9,647 nt of DNA, taken from the NCBI GenBank assembly GCA_937965665.1, contig CALCJE010000009.1, positions 1 to 9,647 of the forward strand, read 5' to 3'. The translations under genes were made by a program, and so were the position numbers. Of the stretch, positions 1-6,176 are shown one piece after another (positions within the stretch are counted from its first letter, which is position 1; every line of letters starts with the position of its first letter). The DNA is from an uncultured Bacteroidales bacterium (GTDB taxonomy: Bacteria; Bacteroidota; Bacteroidia; Bacteroidales; UBA4417). Below the pieces are notes generated by a model. That model was not told where the DNA came from. It saw nothing but the letters and a program-made list of their open reading frames with translations, and made no database searches.

Positions 1-603
1 GTGGCGGGCGGGCATACCCAAAACGTGATGGTGAAGGGATACCACGAAATGCAGATCATCGGCCAAACCATTGATGATGCTACAGGCGAACCATTTGAGA
101 AATCGGCAAAAATACTCGGGCTCGAGTACCCCGGCGGACCGCTGATTGATAAATATGCAAAAGAAGGAAATCCCGAAGCTTTTGTTTTTGCAAAAACCAA
201 CATTCCCGATCTCGATTTCAGTTTCAGCGGGTTAAAGACATCGATTTTATATTTCCTGCGCGACAGGCTGAAAGAGGATGCCATGTTTATCCAGAACCAC
301 CTCCCCGATCTCTGCGCTTCCATTCAATCGGCTATCATAAATACGCTGATGGTAAAGCTGAAACTAGCCAGTAAGCAAACAGGCATAACCGAAGTGGCCA
401 TTGCCGGCGGCGTTTCGGCCAACTCAGGCTTGCGCAAAGCCATTGCCGATATGCACGAATCGGCAGGCTGGACCGTACATATCCCTGAATTTCAGTTTAC
501 TACTGATAATGCGGCTATGATTGCCGTGGCAGGCTATTATAAATTCCTCGAAGGAAGTTTTGCCGCGCAGAATGTGACCCCTTATTCAAGAGGTGGAATT
601 TAA
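1..603 (+). CDS. tsaD: tRNA N6-adenosine threonylcarbamoyltransferase TsaD, C-terminal part (5' end missing)
   Basis: TsaD, with TsaB and TsaE, transfers the threonylcarbamoyl group of threonylcarbamoyl-AMP to A37 of ANN-decoding tRNAs in the cytoplasm (t6A synthesis). The visible 200 residues carry family landmarks in order: AGGHTQ (2-7, normally SGGHTQ), the IDDATGEPFEKSAK segment (24-37), YPGGP (43-47), DFSFSGLKT (72-80), GGVSAN (136-141) and TTDNAAMIA (167-175), whose Asp169 matches the C-terminal metal ligand. Family members are about 335-345 residues, so roughly the first 135-140 are outside the window, including the HxxxH metal motif. The GTG at base 1 is therefore an internal valine codon, not a start. 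The stop overlaps that of the convergent ppnP. The identity is firm. Whether the full gene is intact cannot be seen. Confidence 0.96.
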   Translation: MAGGHTQNVMVKGYHEMQIIGQTIDDATGEPFEKSAKILGLEYPGGPLIDKYAKEGNPEAFVFAKTNIPDLDFSFSGLKTSILYFLRDRLKEDAMFIQNHLPDLCASIQSAIINTLMVKLKLASKQTGITEVAIAGGVSANSGLRKAIADMHESAGWTVHIPEFQFTTDNAAMIAVAGYYKFLEGSFAAQNVTPYSRGGI

Positions 604-881
604 CGGTACAGGCAGAGATAGCTGGTGTCGGCCTGGGCTTTTACTTTAAAGGTCACTCCTTTTTCCACAACAAATGTTTCGAATGGTTTGTAGGCTTTCC
701 ACGCGGTTTCGCCCGGGAGCATCACAAGCAATTCGCCCGAAGTAACGGTCATATATTCAATACTCGAAGTCCCGAAATTATATTCACCGGCAGCCATTAC
801 CCCAATGGTAGCAGGACCTTCGGGCATTTCAAAAGCAATTGATTTTACGTTTCCGTCGAAATATTCGTTGGTTTTAAACAT
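600..881 (-). CDS. ppnP: Pyrimidine/purine nucleoside phosphorylase PpnP (YaiE/DUF1255 cupin)
   Basis: A 93-residue single-domain cupin matching the PpnP family (E. coli YaiE has 94 residues). The family cleaves purine and pyrimidine nucleosides with phosphate to give the free base and ribose-1-phosphate, a salvage reaction. Landmarks are the start MFKTNEYFDGNVKSIAF (1-17), the GPATIGVMAAGEYNFGTS segment (22-39), a TVTSGELLVMLPG strand pair (46-58) and the end FKVKAQADTSYLCLYR (78-93). The length is complete and the start fits the family N-terminus. It lies alone on its strand behind a strong promoter at 964-992, with a leader of about 75 nt. Its stop codon (600-602) overlaps the tsaD stop (601-603), so the two convergent transcripts must overlap or end inside each other's gene. 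The family assignment is firm. Substrate range comes from studied relatives. Confidence 0.93.
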   Translation of the reverse strand: MFKTNEYFDGNVKSIAFEMPEGPATIGVMAAGEYNFGTSSIEYMTVTSGELLVMLPGETAWKAYKPFETFVVEKGVTFKVKAQADTSYLCLYR

Positions 882-963
882 CGTTGAAGATTTTAAAGGT
901 TGATTTTTACAGGCGTGTTTCTAAGATTCAGAAGGCGATATTGCCATTCAGCAAATAACGGCG

Positions 964-992
964 CAAATGTAGAATTATTAATGATAATGCAA
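964..992 (-). promoter_or_regulatory. Bacteroidota-type promoter for ppnP
   Basis: Reading the minus strand, GTTGC (TTG at 992-990) is followed after 18 bp by TACATTTG (971-964). The second box matches the Bacteroidota -7 consensus TAnnTTTG exactly and continues as CGCC. The -33 TTG is at the usual spacing. Transcription should start near 957, leaving a leader of about 75 nt before the ATG at 881. This is the clearest promoter in the window. The rest of the 882-1058 gap holds nothing else I can support. Confidence 0.8.
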
Positions 993-1058
993 CCCCGCGA
1001 ACAATGAAAAAGAGGAAATACATCCTTACTGAAACTACCACTCAACATGCGGGTTTCA

Positions 1059-1898
1059 TTATTTGGGCTGTGGCTCCATTATATCGTATTTCGCGTTTGG
1101 ATTGGTCCTTAATCGATTGGATTTGTCGCGATCGATAAAATAATATTTTTTTGGCAGCATGCCGGCTGGCAGGTGCATGCGGATATATTCATTCATAAAA
1201 TAATCGAAAAGCAGGTCGGCATTTTTTTTGCCAAGTTCTTCAGCCATTTTGTATACGTCGGCCATACCCACTGAGTCTCGCGTCAGATGCACGTTGGTTG
1301 CGCCTTCAAGGATACTGAAATCAATGCCTTGCCTCACATTATCCTGGATGTATCCTTCGAGGTACAGCACCTGTTTCCTGCCTTCGTTGGCCAGGCTGGC
1401 TTCGAACCAACTCTCAAGCTTCACGGTGTTAATCCGGATATCATCAGATACCGGCTCACCTGTTTCGACAGAATAAACATTGTATGGATAAATACTGTGT
1501 TCCTCATTAAGCTGAAGCTGGGCAAGCTGAATGATCCATTTGGGATCAGGCAAAGCCAGGAAAACATCAGAACTGCCCTCCAGGTACACATCATATCCAA
1601 AGAGGGAAAGCCTTTCGATCAGGCTATTGGTAAACCGGGACAGGAAAACCGAATCGGATACATGTTTCACAAAACACGATTGTTCCCATGCCAGCGAATC
1701 CTGCTGCATGGGGCTATACTTTAAGGTACTATCAAAACTGATGGTGAGGTTGTCCTTAAACAACTCGTACAGCGGCATAATTAAAATGCCGCTGCCCGAA
1801 TATGTTTTTTTGTATTGCCGGGCGAGATTACGCTCCGGACTGCAGGCTGTTACCATCAAAATGATAAACACACCAATAATGCCCAGGTTCCTGCCCAT
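1059..1898 (-). CDS. Putative lipoprotein of unknown function
   Basis: I do not recognise this 279-residue protein. It begins with a short lipoprotein signal peptide: Arg3, a hydrophobic run GIIGVFIILMV (6-16) and the lipobox VTAC ending at Cys19. The mature form would be a lipid-anchored protein of about 261 residues in the envelope. There is no further membrane segment. An early GSGILIMPLYELFKDNL stretch (36-52) is followed by a region beginning DSVFLSRFTNSLIERLSLFG and a strand-like PKWIIQLAQLQLNE (118-131). That order vaguely resembles periplasmic lipoproteins of the LptE/GNA1162 type, but this is a weak guess. The C-terminus is basic and proline-containing (PKKYYFIDRDKSNRLR). It starts 24 bp after the fprA stop on the same strand, with no promoter of its own visible, so it is probably the last gene of the parC-fprA operon. 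No Shine-Dalgarno sequence is visible before the ATG. Confidence 0.82.
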   Translation of the reverse strand: MGRNLGIIGVFIILMVTACSPERNLARQYKKTYSGSGILIMPLYELFKDNLTISFDSTLKYSPMQQDSLAWEQSCFVKHVSDSVFLSRFTNSLIERLSLFGYDVYLEGSSDVFLALPDPKWIIQLAQLQLNEEHSIYPYNVYSVETGEPVSDDIRINTVKLESWFEASLANEGRKQVLYLEGYIQDNVRQGIDFSILEGATNVHLTRDSVGMADVYKMAEELGKKNADLLFDYFMNEYIRMHLPAGMLPKKYYFIDRDKSNRLRTNPNAKYDIMEPQPK

Positions 1899-1922
1899 GT
1901 TTAACTGACTAATGATAAACTG

Positions 1923-3137
1923 CTATTCAGCGGCCAGTTCTTTGAGCATTTGCCCGGCAAAAGCTTTACCAAAAGCAATTCCCTTGCTGATGCCTTCTTC
2001 GTGAGGCGTAAACTTGATATATAAACTTTCGCCGTAATATTTCAGTTTCAGGTTTGTGATATTTGATTCCAGCATTTTTTCAGCTTCGCCGCTCCAGCCA
2101 TACGAACCGAATGAAGAAGCCAGTTTACCTTTATCGCGAAGCGGGTTGATGGCTGCAAACAGCTGGTATACAGGCATGAGTATATTCTGGTTAATTGTAG
2201 GCGATCCGATTAAAAGACCGGTACAGTTCGAAAGGTAGTATTCCATATGCTCCAGCGACATATTTTCGATATCGTGTATTTCGACATGAACGCCCGGAAC
2301 TTCGCTTACCCCTTTGGCAATGGCTTCGGCAACTGCCGAAGTATTATGGTATGCCGAAACATACGGGATAAATACCATGGGTTTTTCGCCGAGCGAAAGG
2401 GCTTCCTTTGCATATTTTTCGCTCAGGTCGACGTATTTTTTCCAGTGTGTGCGCAGTATCGGACCATGACCCGGGCAGATTGCAGCAATGGGCAACGGGC
2501 GGATTTTTTCGATGGCCTTGATCATAAATTTACTGAAAGGCTTCAGGATTACATCGAAATAATAGCGGAATGCATCGTCCCAATCACCTACCTTATCATC
2601 GAACATGCGCGAATCGCAGTAATGAGCGCCAAAGGAATCGCAGGTAAACAGGAGGTTTTCACCTTCCAGGAAAGAGTAAATACTATCGGGCCAGTGCAGG
2701 TTTGGGGCACCTACAATTTTTATTTTTTTATTACCAAGGTCAAGCACATCGCCATCGCGCACCTGTAAATGTTTGAAATCGCGGCCCAGCATATCTTTCA
2801 GGTACCTGATTGCATTACCACTGCCAACTACCGTTGCATTGGGAGCAACTTCCAGCAGCTTGCCGAGGCTGCCTGAGTGATCGGGTTCGGTATGGTTAAC
2901 AATTATATATTCCAGTTCCGAAGGATCAGTAAGTCTCTTTAATTTTTCAAGAAATACAGGGAAATATTTGTCCTTTACGGTTTCTACAATTGCTTTTTTT
3001 TCAGCCTGAATAAAATATGAATTGTAGGTTGTACCGTATGGAGTATGCATTACCACGTCGAAAGTAACCAGTTCGCGATCGAGTACACCTACCCAATGAA
3101 CATCCTTTGTAATCTCAAGAACTTTATCGTCAATCAT
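1923..3137 (-). CDS. fprA: Flavodiiron protein FprA (class A O2/NO reductase)
   Basis: Flavodiiron proteins reduce O2 to water or NO to N2O in the cytoplasm, with electrons usually delivered by rubredoxin. This 404-residue protein has the class A layout: a metallo-beta-lactamase-like diiron domain (about 1-250) followed by a flavodoxin domain (about 254-397). All six expected iron ligands are visible: His82, Glu84 and Asp86 in NHTEPDHSG, His148 in NLHWPDS, Asp167 in TCDSFGAH, and His224 in CPGHGP. The flavodoxin part shows the FMN phosphate-binding segment YVSAYHNTSAVA (259-270), GSPTINQ (311-317) and GSYGWSGEA (344-352). There is no fused rubredoxin or flavin reductase domain, so an outside electron donor is needed; none lies in this window. 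The gene follows parC by 45 bp and precedes the lipoprotein gene by 24 bp. The fold and metal site are certain. The preference between O2 and NO cannot be read from sequence. Confidence 0.95.
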   Translation of the reverse strand: MIDDKVLEITKDVHWVGVLDRELVTFDVVMHTPYGTTYNSYFIQAEKKAIVETVKDKYFPVFLEKLKRLTDPSELEYIIVNHTEPDHSGSLGKLLEVAPNATVVGSGNAIRYLKDMLGRDFKHLQVRDGDVLDLGNKKIKIVGAPNLHWPDSIYSFLEGENLLFTCDSFGAHYCDSRMFDDKVGDWDDAFRYYFDVILKPFSKFMIKAIEKIRPLPIAAICPGHGPILRTHWKKYVDLSEKYAKEALSLGEKPMVFIPYVSAYHNTSAVAEAIAKGVSEVPGVHVEIHDIENMSLEHMEYYLSNCTGLLIGSPTINQNILMPVYQLFAAINPLRDKGKLASSFGSYGWSGEAEKMLESNITNLKLKYYGESLYIKFTPHEEGISKGIAFGKAFAGQMLKELAAE

Positions 3138-3182
3138 TTTTCGTTGTTGTTCAGTTTAACTTTGATTAATTTTTTTTGCAGT

Positions 3183-5966
3183 TTAAAATAGTGTCATTTG
3201 TATTCCCGTGCCCGAATCATCATCATCGGGGAAGTCGGGTGGATTTACAGGGGCAGTTGGTTCCGGCGATTCGCCCCCTGGTTTTTCAGTTGTAATTTCT
3301 TCATTATCTCCTTCATCAATCCCGGCTTCTTCCTCATTATCGATTTCTGTTTCATTTTCATTCTCACTTTCAACCTCTTCTTCCTCTTCAACTGGTATAG
3401 GCTCAAGCCAGATGATTTCGCTAACCGGGTGGTTGCTGAGTTTTTTCCCCTTGGCTCTCAATCCCATTACCTCAACAAATTCATCCAGGATGAGTTCTTC
3501 CGGTTCCACAGGTTTTTTGGCACCTTCGTTATCAAACTCAACCCTGATGCGTGGGCGTTTATCAGTAACCATGGCCACAAACCTGTTTCCATCTTCCTCA
3601 GGAAATACACAAACTTTTTTATCCGAAAGTTCGGGTACGAAGCGTTTGATAAAATAGGCTTTTTTGTTTTCGCTGTAGTACAGCACCGTGATTACCTTCG
3701 CCGGGTTGAACTTTTCGATGGCGAACATATCTTCCTCGAAATGGTTCGACAGATCGAAGCTCATCAGCTTATAAAACCCTGACCTGGTGAGCGTAAGTAT
3801 TTTATCGGCCTCCTTAAATGCACCCAGGTAAAGCCCGCGCTGATCGGTATTGAGGCGCATCACGGTGTCGTCGTACCATATTTTGCGCGCGCCCAGGGTG
3901 GAGAATCCTTTCTCAGCCTGTACAATTTTTTTCACCAGGTTTTTGGTGAGTACATTTCCCTGCGAACTGCGGCCTTTGATAGCCAGGTCAGAAAAATCAA
4001 ATTCGAAATTCAGCTTTTTAAGCCTCAGTTTTGGTTTCAGGCTCACTTTAATAATTTCGGATTCGCCATTTGGATTTGCCGTAAAATAAAGAACTTTTGA
4101 ACCCGCTGTTCCTTTGGTCAGCACGTAATCCTTATCGCGTACAACCCCGGTAACCGAAAACCGCTTGATGTAAGCGGCGCCGAGCCTTCCGTCCTGGTAA
4201 ACCATGTTGTACACCGTACGCTCGTCGTTCTTTTTAAAAACATCGATGTGGATCACATTTTTGCCCACAAATGCTTTTTCGGCCACACGGGTAACTGCAA
4301 AAGTTCCGTCTTCGCGGAAAACAATAATATCGTCAATATCGGAGCAATCGCATACAAACTCGTCTTTTTTCAAACCGAACCCGGCAAAACCTTCCTCGCG
4401 GTTTACGTAAAGTTTCTGCGTGGCAGCGGCAACAGCAGCAGCTTCAATACTTTCGAAATTCCTTAATTCTGTTTTGCGTTCGCGGCCAGCTGCATATTTT
4501 TTACGAATGCTCTCGTAAAAATCGATCACATAGTCAGTCAGATGCTCAAGGTTATATCTAACCTGGTTCAGTTCTTCGTTCAGGGCACGTATATGTTCGT
4601 CGGCTTTGAACGAATTGAACCTCGAAATGCGTTTAATCCTGATTTCAGTGAGGCGTACCAGGTCATCTTCGGTGATAACGCGATAAAATTCAGGCTTGTA
4701 TGGTTCCAGTCCTTTATCGATAGCCTGAAGCACTGCCTCCCAGGTTTTGCATTCTTCAATATCGCGGTAAATACGATTTTCGATAAAAATGCGCTCGAGC
4801 GATGCATACAGCAGGGATTCCATCAGTTCATCCTGCCTGATGAGCAGTTCCATTTTTATCAGTTCAACCGACCGGTCGACCGAGATGCGGAGTATTTCCC
4901 TTACCCCTACAAAATAAGGCTTGCCCTTGTGAATTACGCAGGAGTTTGGTGATTCGGAACGTTCGCAATCCGTAAAAGCATACAGCGCATCAATACACTG
5001 ATCGGGCGAAACACCCGGCTGCAGATGTATCAGTATTTCAACATTTTGTGCAGTATTGTCATCAATCTTCCGGATTTTTATCTTCCCTTTATCGGCGGCG
5101 GCAATAATGGTATCAATCAGGTCGCCGGTAGTGGTGCCCCAGGGTATTTCGGTAATAACCAGCGTTTTTTTATCGAGCTGGCTTATGCGTGCCCTGATCC
5201 TTACTTTGCCACCCCGCAGGCCATCGTTGTATTTTGTTACATCGGCAAGCCCCCCGGTTGGGAAATCGGGTACAAGTGTGAAATCCTGCCCCCTGAGCAC
5301 CGCAATGGAGGCATCGATAAGCTCAACAAAATTATGCGGAAGTAATTTCGAGGCAAGACCTACAGCAATACCTTCTACTCCCATTTGTAAAAGCACCGGG
5401 AATTTCAGGGGCAGGTTAACGGGCTCTTTGTTACGTCCGTCGTACGAAAGTTTCCACTTGGTGGTTTTGGGATTAAATGCAACATCGAGGGCAAACTTCG
5501 AAAGCCTAGCCTCAATATAACGCGGGGCAGCTGAGCTGTCGCCGGTAAGTATATTTCCCCAGTTTCCCTGGGTATCAATGAGTAATTCCTTCTGCCCCAG
5601 CTGAACCATGGCGTCGCCAATAGAAGCGTCGCCGTGGGGGTGATATTTCATGGTGTTACCAATAACATTGGCAACTTTATTATACCGGCCATCTTCCAGT
5701 TCCCACATGCTGTGCAGTATGCGCCGCTGAACCGGTTTCAGTCCATCCAGAACTTCGGGCACTGCCCTTTCGAGAATAACATACGATGCATAATCCAGGA
5801 ACCAGTTCTGGTACATGCCCGGTAGAAAGGTAGTTTGATGCAGATCGTTACCATTGCCGGACTCTCCTTCAGCCGGCAATTCCAGTTCAGTATCTTCACC
5901 GGGTAATTCCTGGCCCGGGGCTTCCTCTTCAAAGGTTCCTTCTGCCAATTCGTCGTTCTCGTCCAT
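3183..5966 (-). CDS. parC: DNA topoisomerase IV subunit A (ParC, Bacteroidota type)
   Basis: The DNA-breaking subunit of a type IIA topoisomerase, which with ParE decatenates daughter chromosomes. Of 927 residues, 1-40 form an acidic low-complexity extension. The breakage-reunion domain follows, with the quinolone-pocket segment HPHGDASIGDAM (109-120), QGNWGN (133-138) and the catalytic pair Arg149-Tyr150 in APRYIEARLS. The second half is a beta-pinwheel-like DNA-wrapping domain. It contains GRSSQGN but no canonical GyrA box (QRRGGKG), which favours ParC over GyrA. Residues 858-927 are an acidic, proline-containing tail ending in QMTLF. The position equal to E. coli ParC Ser80 is Ala114, and Glu84 is Asp118. 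The start is the only ATG between the in-frame upstream stop and the core domain. No parE lies next to it; the upstream gene encodes a BatA-like protein. It is probably the first gene of an operon with fprA. Confidence 0.95.
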   Translation of the reverse strand: MDENDELAEGTFEEEAPGQELPGEDTELELPAEGESGNGNDLHQTTFLPGMYQNWFLDYASYVILERAVPEVLDGLKPVQRRILHSMWELEDGRYNKVANVIGNTMKYHPHGDASIGDAMVQLGQKELLIDTQGNWGNILTGDSSAAPRYIEARLSKFALDVAFNPKTTKWKLSYDGRNKEPVNLPLKFPVLLQMGVEGIAVGLASKLLPHNFVELIDASIAVLRGQDFTLVPDFPTGGLADVTKYNDGLRGGKVRIRARISQLDKKTLVITEIPWGTTTGDLIDTIIAAADKGKIKIRKIDDNTAQNVEILIHLQPGVSPDQCIDALYAFTDCERSESPNSCVIHKGKPYFVGVREILRISVDRSVELIKMELLIRQDELMESLLYASLERIFIENRIYRDIEECKTWEAVLQAIDKGLEPYKPEFYRVITEDDLVRLTEIRIKRISRFNSFKADEHIRALNEELNQVRYNLEHLTDYVIDFYESIRKKYAAGRERKTELRNFESIEAAAVAAATQKLYVNREEGFAGFGLKKDEFVCDCSDIDDIIVFREDGTFAVTRVAEKAFVGKNVIHIDVFKKNDERTVYNMVYQDGRLGAAYIKRFSVTGVVRDKDYVLTKGTAGSKVLYFTANPNGESEIIKVSLKPKLRLKKLNFEFDFSDLAIKGRSSQGNVLTKNLVKKIVQAEKGFSTLGARKIWYDDTVMRLNTDQRGLYLGAFKEADKILTLTRSGFYKLMSFDLSNHFEEDMFAIEKFNPAKVITVLYYSENKKAYFIKRFVPELSDKKVCVFPEEDGNRFVAMVTDKRPRIRVEFDNEGAKKPVEPEELILDEFVEVMGLRAKGKKLSNHPVSEIIWLEPIPVEEEEEVESENENETEIDNEEEAGIDEGDNEEITTEKPGGESPEPTAPVNPPDFPDDDDSGTGIQMTLF

Positions 5967-6079
5967 TGTTAGTACTGCTATTTTTAGGCTTACTATCTGA
6001 TTTTAAACAGATTATAGCTTATCTACTAATATTGCCTTTAACTTTTAAACCCAGGTTAAGCTACCGGGAAATTTAGTTT

Positions 6080-6108
6080 AAAAAGTACTGACAACGATTT
6101 CGTTACAA
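6080..6108 (-). promoter_or_regulatory. Candidate promoter for the parC-fprA-lipoprotein operon
   Basis: On the minus strand, TTG (6108-6106, within GTTTG) is followed after 18 bp by TACTTTTT (6087-6080), seven of eight matches to TAnnTTTG. The spacing equals that of the ppnP promoter. It would give a leader of about 105 nt before the parC ATG at 5966. A second possible -7 box, TAAATTTG (6144-6137), matches the consensus exactly but lacks a -33 TTG at the right distance. The 12-bp palindrome AACGAAATCGTT (6104-6093) lies wholly inside the 18-bp spacer. Apart from these, the 210-bp gap between the BatA-like gene and parC is AT-rich and shows no clear terminator. Confidence 0.5.
6093..6104. repeat. 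Palindrome AACGA-TT-TCGTT in the parC promoter spacer
   Basis: Perfect 5-bp inverted arms AACGA and TCGTT are separated by TT. The site sits between the proposed -33 and -7 boxes of the parC promoter, where a dimeric repressor could compete with RNA polymerase. That it is an operator is inference. A palindrome this short can occur by chance in an AT-rich gap. Confidence 0.35.
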
Positions 6109-6176
6109 ACTATTTGCGCCAATCTAAAATCCTGTGCAAATTTACTCTTAACAACTAATTTATAAAATCTGAAAAT

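Noticed and set aside
1030..1058. Stem TGAAAC/GTTTCA just after the lipoprotein gene as a terminator
   Set aside because: It has a six-base stem, a loop of about 17 bases and no T-run on the minus strand, so it is not a convincing terminator.
1228..1908. Three plus-strand open frames (82, 145 and 125 residues) opposite the lipoprotein gene
   Set aside because: They lie wholly or almost wholly antisense to a gene with a clear signal peptide, overlap one another, have no promoter and encode no recognisable motif. They are shadows of the coding strand.
2247..2768. Plus-strand open frame of 173 residues
   Set aside because: It is antisense to the diiron domain of fprA, whose six iron ligands and fold are unmistakable on the other strand. 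Its aromatic-rich, Phe/Tyr-heavy composition is what antisense reading of such codons produces.
3198..3782. Plus-strand open frames of 194 and 149 residues (the latter very Ser-rich)
   Set aside because: They are antisense to the acidic tail and C-terminal domain of ParC. The serine runs come from reading Glu/Asp codons backwards.
3183..5966. Calling the topoisomerase gene gyrA
   Set aside because: No canonical GyrA box (QRRGGKG) is present, and the HPHGDASIGDAM and APRYIEARLS segments fit the Bacteroidota ParC type as I know it.
5995..6012. Inverted repeat ATCTG ... CAGAT in the parC leader
   Set aside because: The arms are only 5 bp around an 8-bp AT-rich spacer, which is expected by chance in such a gap. 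It is too weak to call an operator or terminator.
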